Position numbers and translations under genes: made by a program | Assembly (NCBI GenBank): GCA_913057235.1 | Contig: CAJXNI010000003.1 | Location: 62,001-126,000, forward strand | Direction of reading: 5' to 3' | DNA from: an uncultured Bacteroidota bacterium | GTDB taxonomy: Bacteria; Bacteroidota; Bacteroidia; Flavobacteriales; Schleiferiaceae | Length of the DNA stretch: 64,000 nt | In this document: one piece after another, positions 50,826-59,508 of the stretch | Position numbering within the stretch: the stretch's first letter is position 1 | How the letters are laid out: every line of letters starts with the position of its first letter | Notes under the pieces: model-generated | Seen by the model: the letters and a program-made list of their open reading frames with translations, nothing else | What the model was told of the DNA's origin: nothing | The model's database searches: none

Positions 50826-51902
50826 CTACTCCGCTTGTTGATTTTCTCTGCGTTTTATTCGGCTTAAAGCCTCACCGGCCGGTTTGTACATAGGCAGTGC
50901 CTGTAGGGCGGCCCGGTAGTCTTTTTTGGCATTAATCACATCGCCCAACATTTCAAAAGCGTAGCCTCTGCCATAGAGTGCCTTGTAATTTTGATCACTG
51001 GCTTTAATTGCTTTGGTGAAATAATCACGGGCGGTTTGGTAATCTTTTAATTGAATAAACATAAAGCCCAGGTTGTAAAAACTGTCTGCGTGCTTAGGGT
51101 TTATTTGAGTGGCTTGCGTGTACGCTTCAATGGCCTTATTCAACTGATCTGAGTTCATATAATACACGCCCAACTTATAATACAAATCTGCATTGTTAGG
51201 GCTATACTCCAAGGCTCTTTGGTAATAATAGGGAGCTAAAGTATCATTAGTTTGAGTCATTAAAACGCCCATTACGTCTAAAGCTTCCACATAATCTTGC
51301 TTTAATTCAATTGCCTTCTGCAAGAACTCTTTCGCTTTGGCTGAATCCTTATAAAAGTCTCTAAGGATTAGTGCTTTATAGAAAAATGCCTCCTGCTGGT
51401 AAGCGTCTATTTTTATAACCTCATTGAATAGGTCCAACCCTTTCTCATAATTCCCTACCGTGTAAAAAAGCTTTCCTAAGCTTAAGCGGCAGGATATATT
51501 TTTGGCATCAAACTGAATACACTTGCTCCAGGCATCACGAGCTTCTCTACTTTGGTTTAGGCTCATGCGGTATTCTCCCATTACCTGTAAAACCTGCGGA
51601 GCTAAAGAGTCAATTTCCTGTGCTTTGAGTAGATCCAGAAAGGCCTTTTGCGGTTGGTTACGCATTAAGTTAAAGCGAGCCCGCTCCACCCAGGCATTTA
51701 CATTGCTAGCGTCTTGGGCAATGACTTCATTTATGGAATCTAGCCTGGGAATCCCACTTTTTGGCAGCTTTTTACTAGCGGAACTTTCACGCTTTTGGAT
51801 GGGGTTGCTGGTGCTTTCACTACCTTCAGCCTTAGAGCTGGACGAAGAGCACTGCCAAAAGAGAATAGCCGTAAAAATGAGATATCCAATGCGAGTAATC
51901 AT
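50826..51902 (-). CDS. TPR-repeat lipoprotein
   Basis: A 358-residue protein with a lipoprotein signal (YLIFTAILFWQC, C18) followed by a serine-rich spacer. From about residue 55 it is made of roughly eight tetratricopeptide repeats, for example PNNADLYYKLGVYYMNSDQLNKAI-type units and YKALYGRGYAFEMLG. Such proteins are scaffolds. It is 60 bases downstream of recA and probably cotranscribed with it, followed by the 88-residue protein. The partner is unknown. Confidence 0.85.
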   Translation of the reverse strand: MITRIGYLIFTAILFWQCSSSSSKAEGSESTSNPIQKRESSASKKLPKSGIPRLDSINEVIAQDASNVNAWVERARFNLMRNQPQKAFLDLLKAQEIDSLAPQVLQVMGEYRMSLNQSREARDAWSKCIQFDAKNISCRLSLGKLFYTVGNYEKGLDLFNEVIKIDAYQQEAFFYKALILRDFYKDSAKAKEFLQKAIELKQDYVEALDVMGVLMTQTNDTLAPYYYQRALEYSPNNADLYYKLGVYYMNSDQLNKAIEAYTQATQINPKHADSFYNLGFMFIQLKDYQTARDYFTKAIKASDQNYKALYGRGYAFEMLGDVINAKKDYRAALQALPMYKPAGEALSRIKRRENQQAE

Positions 51903-51962
51903 GCCAGATATATTTTTAGCACAGGTAATGAAATTTGAGTCTTCTTGGGAAAAAAGCCTTTA

Positions 51963-52958
51963 TTATGCTTCTAAAGCTTCTTTAATTTTTCCTTCAATTT
52001 CCTCGGCTAATTCAGGGTTGTCTTGCAAGAGTTGTTTCACGGCATCGCGGCCCTGGCCCAGTTTGGTGTCTCCGTAACTAAACCAGCTGCCAGATTTTTT
52101 AACAATTTCATGCTCTACCCCAATGTCAACGATTTCGCCAACTTTTGAAATACCTATGCCATACATGATGTCAAACTCCGCTTGACGGAAAGGCGGAGCC
52201 AACTTGTTCTTTACCACTTTAACCCGAGCTCGGTTTCCGGTAACGCCTACGCTATCTTTTATTTGAGAAGAGCGTCTTATATCCAAACGTACTGAGGAAT
52301 AAAATTTCAGGGCGTTACCACCGGTGGTGGTTTCAGGGTTTCCAAACATCACGCCTATTTTCTCCCGCAATTGGTTAATAAAAATGCAACAGCAGTTGGT
52401 TTTACTAATGGTAGAGGTAAGCTTCCGCAAGGCCTGGGACATTAGGCGTGCCTGCAAGCCCATTTTACTATCGCCCATTTCTCCTTCAATTTCACTCTTG
52501 GGAGTAAGGGCCGCTACAGAGTCAATAACAATGAGGTCAATGGCACCAGAGCGGATGAGGTTATCAGCAATTTCCAGCGCCTGTTCACCATGGTCTGGCT
52601 GTGAAATAATCAGATCTTCGGTATTAATGCCTAAAGCTTCGGCATAGGTGCGATCAAAGGCGTGCTCAGCGTCAATAAATGCGGCAATGCCTCCTGTTTT
52701 TTGCACTTCGGCAATGGCATGTAAAGTTAAAGTGGTTTTACCCGAGCTTTCGGGGCCATAAATTTCTACTACCCGTCCACGCGGATACCCTCCAATGCCC
52801 AAAGCCACATCTAAACCTAAAGAACCTGAAGAAATGGAGGCCACCGCTTCAATGGCGCTATCCCCCATGCGCATTACAGCTCCTTTACCATAGGTTTTAT
52901 CCAGCTTATCCATAGTAAGCTTCAGTGCCTTTAACTTGGCATTTTTATCATCACTCAT
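51963..52958 (-). CDS. recA: recombinase RecA
   Basis: A 331-residue RecA. The Walker A motif GPESSGKT is at residues 68-75, IDAEHAFD carries the catalytic glutamate, and [12 protein letters not shown] the Walker B. The loop [19 protein letters not shown] is typical of L2. The usual short acidic C-terminus is present ([15 protein letters not shown]). A promoter box lies 27 bases upstream; no LexA-type operator is recognisable. Its stop is 60 bases from the TPR gene. Confidence 0.98.
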   Translation of the reverse strand: MSDDKNAKLKALKLTMDKLDKTYGKGAVMRMGDSAIEAVASISSGSLGLDVALGIGGYPRGRVVEIYGPESSGKTTLTLHAIAEVQKTGGIAAFIDAEHAFDRTYAEALGINTEDLIISQPDHGEQALEIADNLIRSGAIDLIVIDSVAALTPKSEIEGEMGDSKMGLQARLMSQALRKLTSTISKTNCCCIFINQLREKIGVMFGNPETTTGGNALKFYSSVRLDIRRSSQIKDSVGVTGNRARVKVVKNKLAPPFRQAEFDIMYGIGISKVGEIVDIGVEHEIVKKSGSWFSYGDTKLGQGRDAVKQLLQDNPELAEEIEGKIKEALEA

Positions 52959-52985
52959 GCTATTTATTTTTTGGGAAATTTAGGT

Positions 52986-52993
52986 CAAAGATA
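52986..52993 (-). promoter_or_regulatory. -7 promoter box TATCTTTG for recA
   Basis: An exact TAnnTTTG match 27 bases before the recA ATG on the minus strand. Confidence 0.5.
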
Positions 52994-53088
52994 GCCAAGC
53001 TACCACTACTAACAGCCGTTAAAAGCTAAGATTTATTAAGAGGCAGCATTCTAGAAAACACAGAATTAAGTTTAGGTTTTTTTAAAGC

Positions 53089-53343
53089 TTATTTCAACTC
53101 TACCGACTTGCCGCTTTTCTCTTCAAGAATTCTTTTAAGATCTTGAATTTCCTGATCTGCCCTTCTGTCAATTTCTTCCTGTAAAGAAATGGTTATGGAG
53201 TTCAATTCATCGGTGCCAAAATGATTGAAAAACTGATTGGTGAATGCTGTTTTTAAGCCACCTTCTCCGCGTGAGGTAATTTGGCTTTTAAGATAATCGG
53301 CAACTTGTTTGGGCGTGTATGCACTTTTGGGTTCTCTGGCCAT
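53089..53343 (-). CDS. hypothetical protein, 84 residues
   Basis: A small soluble protein beginning MAREPKSAYTPKQVADYLKS. The C-terminal half (ISLQEEIDRRADQEIQDLKR) is strongly charged and probably forms a helical coiled coil. There is no cysteine, signal peptide or recognisable domain. It is divergent from comM. The 109-base gap to comM holds an exact -7 box for this gene. The function is unknown. Confidence 0.65.
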   Translation of the reverse strand: MAREPKSAYTPKQVADYLKSQITSRGEGGLKTAFTNQFFNHFGTDELNSITISLQEEIDRRADQEIQDLKRILEEKSGKSVELK

Positions 53344-53396
53344 GGTATTGTATTTTTAAAAAGTATTTGTAAAAAATTTGAATTCCAATTTAATTA

Positions 53397-53404
53397 CAAA
53401 AGTA
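53397..53404 (-). promoter_or_regulatory. -7 promoter box TACTTTTG
   Basis: An exact TAnnTTTG match on the minus strand, 53 bases before the start of the 84-residue hypothetical gene. Confidence 0.4.
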
Positions 53405-53452
53405 ACATTAAAATGTTTTTTACATTTAAGCATTGGTAAAACCTCTGATTAT

Positions 53453-54991
53453 ATGCTAATAAAAACCTATTGCAGTGCCGTTTTTGGTGTAGATGCCACC
53501 ACTATTACCATTGAAACAAATATTGATAGAGGGGTAAACTTTCACTTAGTGGGTTTGCCCGATAATGCGGTCAAGGAAAGCCAGCATCGCATTACAGCGG
53601 CTTTAAAAAACAATGGTTACAAATGGCCCGGTTTTAAAATTACCGTAAATATGGCTCCAGCCGATATTCGTAAAGAGGGTTCGGCCTATGACCTGCCCAT
53701 TGCGCTCGGTATCTTAGCCGCTTCAGAGCAACTGGAAATGCCCGCTTTAAATCAATACATAATTATTGGTGAGCTCTCATTAGACGGGGGGCTGCAACCT
53801 ATAAAAGGTGCACTTCCCATAGCTATACAGGCCAGAAAAGAAGGTTACAAAGGGATTATTTTACCTAAAGAAAATGCGCGGGAAGCGGGTATAGTAGATC
53901 AATTAGAGGTGTACGGTGTAGAAAACCTGAAGGAGGTTACAGATTTTTTAAGCGGAGAAAAAAAATTAGCGCCTATTGTTGTGAATACACGGGCAGAATT
54001 CAAAGAGCATTTAGAAAATCCAATCTTTGACTTTTCAGAAGTTAAGGGTCAGGAAAATATTAAGCGTGCTTTAGAAATTGCCGCTGCCGGAGGGCATAAT
54101 GTTATTTTAATTGGCCCGCCTGGAGCAGGGAAAACTATGCTGGCTAAAAGAATGCCCACCATACTGCCGCCATTAACTTTAAATGAAGCTTTAGAAACCA
54201 CCAAAATACACTCAGTGGCCGGGCACCTGGGCCAACATGCCAGCCTCATAGCACAGCGTCCCTTTCGGTCTCCCCATCATTCCATCTCAGATGTGGCACT
54301 GGTAGGCGGAGGTGGTTTTCCCCAACCCGGGGAAATTTCCTTAGCGCACCACGGTATTTTATTTTTGGATGAGTTACCAGAATTCAAACGAACGGTGCTG
54401 GAAGTGATGCGACAGCCTATGGAAGATCGTAAAGTAACCATTAGCAGAGCACGTTTTACGGTAGATTATCCAGCATCTTTTATGCTAGTGGCTTCTATGA
54501 ACCCTTGTCCTTGTGGTTACTTTAACCATCCTTCAAAAGATTGTGTGTGTTCTCCAGGACTAGTACAGAAATATTTAAATAAAATATCTGGCCCATTATT
54601 AGACCGTATAGATTTACACGTTGAGGTAACCCCGGTTAGCTTTGACGAAATGTCGGCAAGGCGTGAAGAAGAAAAAAGCCAAAGTATCAGGGAACGGGTA
54701 GTGAAGGCCCGTGAAATTCAAAACAACCGTTTCAAAAATATTGAGGGGCTTTACAGTAATGCTCAAATGCAGCCCAGGCAGCTGCGCGAGGTTTGCCAGA
54801 TAGATAAAGCGGGACAGGAGCTTTTAAAAACCGCCATAGACAAACTCAATCTTTCAGGCCGTGCCTATGATCGTATATTAAAAGTGGGCCGCACCATAGC
54901 TGACCTTGAAGGTGCGGATTCCATAGAGGCTTCCCACATCGCGGAAGCGGTACAATACCGCAGTCTAGATCGTGAAGGTTGGATGAGTTGA
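53453..54991 (+). CDS. comM: ComM/YifB-family Mg chelatase-like AAA+ ATPase
   Basis: A 512-residue ATPase of the ComM group, helicases that drive branch migration during natural transformation and are also common in non-competent bacteria. The start is the ATG at 53453 since MLIKTYCSAVFGVDA is the standard N-terminus. The N-terminal Lon-like domain is followed by Walker A GPPGAGKT near residue 221, Walker B ILFLDELPEF, and the zinc-like cysteine group NPCPCGYFNHPSKDCVCS. It ends with a Mg_chelatase C-terminal part (SGRAYDRILKVGRTIADLEG). It is convergent with the hypothetical gene at 54995. Confidence 0.93.
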   Translation: MLIKTYCSAVFGVDATTITIETNIDRGVNFHLVGLPDNAVKESQHRITAALKNNGYKWPGFKITVNMAPADIRKEGSAYDLPIALGILAASEQLEMPALNQYIIIGELSLDGGLQPIKGALPIAIQARKEGYKGIILPKENAREAGIVDQLEVYGVENLKEVTDFLSGEKKLAPIVVNTRAEFKEHLENPIFDFSEVKGQENIKRALEIAAAGGHNVILIGPPGAGKTMLAKRMPTILPPLTLNEALETTKIHSVAGHLGQHASLIAQRPFRSPHHSISDVALVGGGGFPQPGEISLAHHGILFLDELPEFKRTVLEVMRQPMEDRKVTISRARFTVDYPASFMLVASMNPCPCGYFNHPSKDCVCSPGLVQKYLNKISGPLLDRIDLHVEVTPVSFDEMSARREEEKSQSIRERVVKAREIQNNRFKNIEGLYSNAQMQPRQLREVCQIDKAGQELLKTAIDKLNLSGRAYDRILKVGRTIADLEGADSIEASHIAEAVQYRSLDREGWMS

Positions 54992-54994
54992 GAA

Positions 54995-55609
54995 TTAGAA
55001 CAAGCCCCGGGTTTTGGGATCCGGAGCCCTTTTGGTCCATTCTACCGGACCATCACAAAGCACCTCAATTACCATAGTTTCATTCGTTTCAAAATGATTC
55101 AGTAACCGGTCTTTCCACACATCAAATTCATCGTAATCATAGTAGCGGCAATCAAAGTTGCACACAACTATGTTAGTGGGGTTGATAAGAATAATGGTGG
55201 GAGTGGCGTACCGCAAGCTGCGTTTATCTCTACCGGGCCTAAGTGTTTCATTTTCAATAAAATTATCTAGCCAATATTGCAAGGCGTATTGCCGATCTTT
55301 TAAGTTTTGGTATTTGTAGATCTTAAAGAAATATCGAAAGCGCTTTCTAGACCCCAGCTGGTCTTCTTTTTTCTCTTTAGCCTCCAGCATGAATTCTTCA
55401 CGGTATTCATACTCCGTATCATCAATTCCGCCCAAATCTCTGTTGGCAATGTTTAGATATTCTTTTTCATACTGTCCATTAAGTTCATTAACAAAACTTT
55501 CTATTTGAATCTTGAGCGTATCTTTTTGGGCTTGAGCCGATGAAAAACTCGATAGCCCCAGAAAAAGGCAAAATATTAGGAGCGATGCGTTGATTTTTTG
55601 TTGCTTCAT
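54995..55609 (-). CDS. secreted hypothetical protein, about 204 residues
   Basis: The ATG at 55607-55609 begins a signal peptide (SLLIFCLFLGLSSFSSAQAQ). The mature part is hydrophilic and rich in Tyr, Asp and Arg (YEYREEFMLEAKEKKED, YYDYDEFDVWKDRLLNHF), with two cysteines in VVCNFDCRYY and one in EVLCDGP. There is no sorting signal. I recognise no family. It is convergent with comM, 3 bases away. Confidence 0.7.
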   Translation of the reverse strand: MKQQKINASLLIFCLFLGLSSFSSAQAQKDTLKIQIESFVNELNGQYEKEYLNIANRDLGGIDDTEYEYREEFMLEAKEKKEDQLGSRKRFRYFFKIYKYQNLKDRQYALQYWLDNFIENETLRPGRDKRSLRYATPTIILINPTNIVVCNFDCRYYDYDEFDVWKDRLLNHFETNETMVIEVLCDGPVEWTKRAPDPKTRGLF

Positions 55610-55680
55610 TTTCACGAGTATTATTTTAAGTGTCACAAAATAAGTTGAGTAGGATATGTGATATTATTTTGAAAAAAGTG

Positions 55681-55688
55681 TATATTTG
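55681..55688 (+). promoter_or_regulatory. -7 promoter box TATATTTG ahead of a terminator-like hairpin
   Basis: An exact TAnnTTTG match on the plus strand, about 35 bases before a terminator-like hairpin and 79 bases before the ATG of the DUF481-like gene. It could start a short RNA or a leader that contains the hairpin. Confidence 0.4.
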
Positions 55689-55723
55689 GGTCGAGTAGAG
55701 TTTTCAAATGTTTCATGACAAAG

Positions 55724-55752
55724 AGCCTCCTGATATTCTCAGGGGGCTTTTT
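55724..55752 (+). terminator. terminator-like hairpin in the leader of the DUF481-like gene
   Basis: AGCCTCCTGA and TCAGGGGGCT form a 10-bp stem with one G-U pair and a 5-base loop, followed by T. No plus-strand gene ends just upstream (comM ends 700 bases before), so it would end a short RNA or attenuate the next gene. Confidence 0.6.
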
Positions 55753-55759
55753 ACTTTTG
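55752..55759 (+). promoter_or_regulatory. -7 promoter box TACTTTTG directly after the hairpin
   Basis: An exact TAnnTTTG match that starts in the T run of the hairpin and ends 8 bases before the ATG at 55768. If used, it bypasses the hairpin and gives a nearly leaderless mRNA. Confidence 0.45.
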
Positions 55760-55767
55760 CGCCTCCT

Positions 55768-56523
55768 ATGTTACGTTTTCTACTCAGCATTATTTTTTTT
55801 CTGGCTTTACAATGTGCGCGGGCGCAAATTGTAAATATAGAGAGCTTGCGCTTGTCTAAAGACTCTTTGGGTTTTTATGGCGAAGAAAATCTCAACTTTT
55901 CAGTGGTCAAAAATACCCAAGAACTCTATACCCTTAGCAATAATTTGGCCTTGCAATATCGTGCCAAACGGCAAGTGTATCTCTTTTTAAGTAATCTTTC
56001 TTTTAACTTTAGTGAAGATGTAAACTTTGAGCGTAACGGCTTTGCGCATTTCAGGTTTGGTCAAAAAGTTAATTCCTGGCTTTCTTTAGAGGCGTTGGTG
56101 CAGTACCAAATTGACGTGCCCCTACGTATTGAGCAGCGCATACTAACAGGGGGCGGGCCACGTTTTACGCTCCTGCGGAAAAAAGAGCATAAGCTGGTTA
56201 CCGGACATTTGGTTCTTTATGAAGAAGATAAAGAGTTGAACAATGAAATTCAGCATCAGAACACCCGGCTGAGCAGCTACCTGGTTTACAAAATTTCAAA
56301 GGCCAAGCAGTTTAGGTGGACCACCACCCTATACTACCAGCCAAGGTTGGACAAGTTTGAAGATTTTAGGTTGAGTGGCCAATCCCAGTTGGCCTTTACC
56401 TTTTACAAATCTTGGCAGTTTGTAACAACGGCTGCAGTTAACTATGACGCTTTTCCGGTGGAGGACTCTGCCATACCCAATCTCACCTACAAAATAACCA
56501 ACGGTTTACGGCTTACCTTTTAG
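55768..56523 (+). CDS. DUF481-like outer-membrane barrel protein
   Basis: A 251-residue protein with a signal peptide at the ATG 55768 (LRFLLSIIFFLALQCARAQ). The mature part is a chain of beta-strands typical of the DUF481 family (FSEDVNFERNGFAHFRF, WLSLEALVQYQID, KQFRWTTTLYYQP) and ends GLRLTF with terminal Phe, as outer-membrane barrels do. An in-frame ATG at 55708 would add 20 residues that read through a terminator-like hairpin; I regard it as unlikely to be the main start. Its 3' end overlaps the next convergent gene by 4 bases. Confidence 0.7.
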   Translation: MLRFLLSIIFFLALQCARAQIVNIESLRLSKDSLGFYGEENLNFSVVKNTQELYTLSNNLALQYRAKRQVYLFLSNLSFNFSEDVNFERNGFAHFRFGQKVNSWLSLEALVQYQIDVPLRIEQRILTGGGPRFTLLRKKEHKLVTGHLVLYEEDKELNNEIQHQNTRLSSYLVYKISKAKQFRWTTTLYYQPRLDKFEDFRLSGQSQLAFTFYKSWQFVTTAAVNYDAFPVEDSAIPNLTYKITNGLRLTF

Positions 56524-57092
56524 AGCAGCGCTAAGTCACCTTCAGTTAGTAGCTTGGCAAATTCTGGAGGCCAACCAAAATTAGAATTGACAAAATTATT
56601 GAGCTCATCACGCGTTTGAGCTGAGAGTAGCTCGGTGCTTTCTTCTATGGTTTCATCGCTAATAATTATGGGGGGTTGTTGGCTGTGTAAATGCCTTCCT
56701 TTGCAGTAAGCTGCCATTTGAAAGGTCTCAAACTCATCGGTTTTTTTACCAGTGAAAAGGCACCGCCCATTTTCAAAAGCCTCATAGAGATTGGTATGAG
56801 GCTGATTAAAAAATACCGCTTGCATTTTTTGCTGGAAAAACTGCTCCATGGCTCGCTTAGATTCTTTACTCAGCGCTTTACGCAGTTCTTGAAGGCAATT
56901 AGCACAAACGGCAAACTCAAAAAGAGTTTGTTGAGTTTGTAGCTCAGGTACCCGTCTCACCACTTTTTCCAGGTAATACTCAGTTTCATCTTCTAATAAA
57001 TAGCAGTCACATACCCGGCAATGGCTGTGTAGCTCTCCATCACCCTCTTCATTATGAAGTGCTTGCGGTATTTCGCGGTGTTCTAAATTCAT
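56520..57092 (-). CDS. hypothetical protein with cysteine pairs, 190 residues
   Basis: A soluble protein with probable zinc-binding cysteines: HCRVCDCYL near residues 24-31 and CANCLQEL near 63-70, plus a distal pair (GRCLFTG, YCKGRH). The order resembles a split zinc ribbon with about 35 residues between the pairs. The acidic region EEGDGE and the C-terminal helices are otherwise featureless. I know no named family. Its stop overlaps the DUF481-like gene end by 4 bases. Confidence 0.65.
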   Translation of the reverse strand: MNLEHREIPQALHNEEGDGELHSHCRVCDCYLLEDETEYYLEKVVRRVPELQTQQTLFEFAVCANCLQELRKALSKESKRAMEQFFQQKMQAVFFNQPHTNLYEAFENGRCLFTGKKTDEFETFQMAAYCKGRHLHSQQPPIIISDETIEESTELLSAQTRDELNNFVNSNFGWPPEFAKLLTEGDLALL

Positions 57093-57179
57093 CCTTTAAA
57101 AATAGTATTTTCATGCCGCCTTACAAGGCGCTAGTTTCAAGCGATAAAATCCTCACTAAATACCATAAATACACAGAAT

Positions 57180-58166
57180 ATGCGCTCCATTTTTATCCTA
57201 CTCATTTCATTGGCCGGTGTTATGCTATCGGCCCAAGCCGGTTACACTATTGTGGTGCACGGGGGCGCTGGCAATGGCTTAAAACCAGAAAACGTATCGC
57301 CCCAGAGGCAAGAAGCCTATACCCAGGGAGTAGAAAAAGCCCTCCAAAGAGGGGCCGCAGTACTGGATAGTGGAGCCGATGCGCTAACAGCGGTTGTAGA
57401 AGTGTTAAGCGTTCTGGAAAATGATAGCGTTTTTAATGCTGGCAGAGGCGCGGTACTCACCTATGAGGGAGAGGTTTCGTTAGATGCTTCGCTTATGAAT
57501 GGCCAAAATCTAGAGGCCGGAGCAGTAAGCGGTGTGCAGCGTGTTAAAAATCCTATTCAGGCGGCCTACGCAGTTTTACAGCACTCCCCTCATGTTTTGC
57601 TTAGCGGCTCTGGGGCCGATGAATTTGCCCGTTTGCAACAACTAGAGCTAGTAAGCCCTTCCTATTTTTTGACCCAAAAAAGTCAGAGGGCTCTAAAGCG
57701 GTATAAGGCGCGTTTTGGGCTAGAAACCTCTGAGCTTAACACAAATGCTAAAATGGGTACGGTGGGTTGTGCGATATTAGACAAAAACGGCAATTTGGCA
57801 GCCGGTACCTCCACGGGGGGCATGACCGGTAAGCGATACGGCAGAATAGGGGATTCACCTATTATTGGTGCGGGAACTTATGCGAATAATGCTACCTGCG
57901 CCATTAGTTGCACGGGACATGGCGAGTTTTTTATGCGCTACAGTGTGGCCTATGACGTACACGCCCGTATGGCTTATAAAAAGCAAAGTGGTTCAGAGGC
58001 AGCTCAGGCTATAGTGCATGAGATTTTAAAACCGGCTGGGGGTAATGGTGGCCTTATTGGACTCACCCAGTCTGGCCAAATTATTATGGAGTTTAATACC
58101 TCTGGCATGATTAGAGGCTACTTGAAGGAAGGGCAAACACCAGTTACGGCCATTTTTAAAGATTAG
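57180..58166 (+). CDS. isoaspartyl peptidase/L-asparaginase (Ntn hydrolase)
   Basis: A 328-residue plant-type asparaginase with a signal peptide (FILLISLAGVMLSAQA), so it is exported. Ntn hydrolases of this family cleave themselves before the nucleophile threonine, here T194 in MGTVGCAILD; the mature alpha chain begins YTIVVHGGAGNG and the beta chain holds GGMTGKRYGRIGDSPIIGAG. It hydrolyses asparagine or isoaspartyl dipeptides. The tRNA-Val gene follows 121 bases downstream with its own promoter. Confidence 0.9.
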   Translation: MRSIFILLISLAGVMLSAQAGYTIVVHGGAGNGLKPENVSPQRQEAYTQGVEKALQRGAAVLDSGADALTAVVEVLSVLENDSVFNAGRGAVLTYEGEVSLDASLMNGQNLEAGAVSGVQRVKNPIQAAYAVLQHSPHVLLSGSGADEFARLQQLELVSPSYFLTQKSQRALKRYKARFGLETSELNTNAKMGTVGCAILDKNGNLAAGTSTGGMTGKRYGRIGDSPIIGAGTYANNATCAISCTGHGEFFMRYSVAYDVHARMAYKKQSGSEAAQAIVHEILKPAGGNGGLIGLTQSGQIIMEFNTSGMIRGYLKEGQTPVTAIFKD

Positions 58167-58263
58167 GGATTTGCAAATAATTGGTTTCTAAGCCCTTACT
58201 TTTTGAGCGGTAGAAAAGCCAAAAAAAATCCCCAAAAGGATCAATCAAAAATGAAATAAACTC

Positions 58264-58271
58264 TATATTTG
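58264..58271 (+). promoter_or_regulatory. -7 promoter box TATATTTG of tRNA-Val
   Basis: An exact TAnnTTTG match 16 bases before the first tRNA base. Confidence 0.55.
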
Positions 58272-58287
58272 CCGTCCCAAAAATGAA

Positions 58288-58362
58288 GGGAGCTTAGCTC
58301 AGCTGGTTCAGAGCATCTCGTTTACACCGAGGGGGTCGGGGGTTCGAATCCCTCAGCTCCCA
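58288..58362 (+). tRNA. tRNA-Val (anticodon TAC)
   Basis: A 75-base cloverleaf. The acceptor stem GGGAGCT pairs with AGCTCCC, the D arm is GCTC/GAGC, the anticodon loop is TTTACAC with anticodon TAC, and the T arm contains GGTTCGAATCC. The discriminator is A at 58362. The following bases are CCC, so the CCA end is not fully encoded. The anticodon reads GUA valine codons and, with modification, others of the box. Confidence 0.95.
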
Positions 58363-58368
58363 CCCTTC

Positions 58369-58402
58369 AAAAAGCCGTCAGATATTCCTGGCGGCTTTTT
58401 TT
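58369..58402 (+). terminator. intrinsic terminator after tRNA-Val
   Basis: AAAAAGCCGTCAG pairs with CTGGCGGCTTTTT (13 bp, one G-U pair) around a 6-base loop, then further T to a run of seven. It ends the tRNA transcript. Confidence 0.9.
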
Positions 58403-58460
58403 ATGGTCTGCGGCCTTGGTAATTTAGTAATTTTCCACTTTACTAAAACTCAAATTAAAC

Positions 58461-59153
58461 ATGGAAAAGCAAGCCGTAAACCTGACTCAAGATCAAGCAA
58501 CAGAACGCAGCACCTTTTACAAGAAAACCTACACACACTTAGCGCTGGCCTTTTTGGCTTTCATCACCATAGAGGTGCTCTTTCTAAGTAGCCCAACCAT
58601 CATTAACCTTGGCCTCGCCATGACACAGGGATACACTTGGCTCATTGTTTTAGGAGGCTTTATGCTAGTAACCAATTACGCTGAAAAATGGGCCGCAGGC
58701 ACTGACAATGTTAAAATGCAATACCTAGGCTTTTTCCTCTACATTTTAGCCGAAGCTTTCATTTTTGTGCCCCTTTTGTACATGGCTATTTTTGTTACTG
58801 AAGATCCTTACCTTTTGCAAAAAGCACTCATTACCACCCTGGGTTTATTCACTGGACTAACGGCTGTGGTGATTCTTTCAGGTAAAGATTTTTCATTTTT
58901 AAGAAGCATAATTACCGTAGGCTCTATTGTGGCCCTAGGAATTATTGTGGCGGGTTTAATTTTTGGCTTTGACCTTGGTTTGGTATTTATGGGCGCTATG
59001 GTGCTTTTAGCTAGCGCGGCTATTCTGTACCAAACTTCTAACCTCATTCACAAGTACCATCCTTCTCAGTACGTACTGGCATCTTTGGGGCTTTTTGCTT
59101 CTTTTATGCTATTGCTTTGGTATGTAATCTCTATCTTTTTAAGCCGAGACTAA
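58461..59153 (+). CDS. Bax inhibitor-1/YccA family membrane protein
   Basis: A 230-residue protein with seven hydrophobic segments, for example ITLGLFTGLTAVVILSGKDF-like and GIIVAGLIFGFDLG stretches. The motif of the family (LYQTSNLIHKYHPSQYVLASLGLF near residues 190-215) with acidic/basic pore residues is present, but the di-aspartyl sensor is only partly visible. It is in the inner membrane, and related proteins act as calcium leak channels or protease modulators. The nuclease gene begins directly after its TAA. Confidence 0.88.
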   Translation: MEKQAVNLTQDQATERSTFYKKTYTHLALAFLAFITIEVLFLSSPTIINLGLAMTQGYTWLIVLGGFMLVTNYAEKWAAGTDNVKMQYLGFFLYILAEAFIFVPLLYMAIFVTEDPYLLQKALITTLGLFTGLTAVVILSGKDFSFLRSIITVGSIVALGIIVAGLIFGFDLGLVFMGAMVLLASAAILYQTSNLIHKYHPSQYVLASLGLFASFMLLLWYVISIFLSRD

Positions 59154-59504
59154 ATGTATCGTTATCATGCTGAAATATTAAAAGTGGTAGATGGCGACAC
59201 GCTTGACGTGCGCATAGACCTGGGTTTTAAAATGACTACGGAACAGCGCGTGCGTTTGCGCGGCATAGATACCCCTGAAATTTGGCGGCAAAAGAAAGAT
59301 TCAGAGGAGTATAAAAAGGGAAAAGCAGCCAGCGACTATGTAAAGCAGCGTCTTGCCCAAAATAACAATGAGTTTATCATTGAAACTACCAAAGAAGCCG
59401 GGGTGTATGGCCGTTATTTAGCTACTGTTTTTTTGCCGGATGCAGCGCAAAGCCTTAATGACGAGCTGGTAGAAAAAGGTCTGGCAAGAGTCTATAAAAG
59501 CTGA
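59154..59504 (+). CDS. thermonuclease-like (SNase) family protein, no signal peptide
   Basis: A 116-residue protein with the staphylococcal-nuclease OB fold. VVDGDTLDVRID, R34 and E42 in RVRLRGIDTPE, and R87 in VYGRYLATVF match the three catalytic residues (Arg35, Glu43, Arg87) of SNase. There is no signal peptide or membrane segment, which is unusual, since most bacterial relatives are exported. Its ATG directly follows the BI-1 stop codon, so the two are translationally coupled. The stop is 4 bases before the convergent speD. Confidence 0.88.
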   Translation: MYRYHAEILKVVDGDTLDVRIDLGFKMTTEQRVRLRGIDTPEIWRQKKDSEEYKKGKAASDYVKQRLAQNNNEFIIETTKEAGVYGRYLATVFLPDAAQSLNDELVEKGLARVYKS

Positions 59505-59508
59505 TATC

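Noticed and set aside
51523-52077. 184-codon open frame on the plus strand
   Set aside because: It covers the TPR gene start, the recA end and the gap between; both real genes are well supported on the minus strand.
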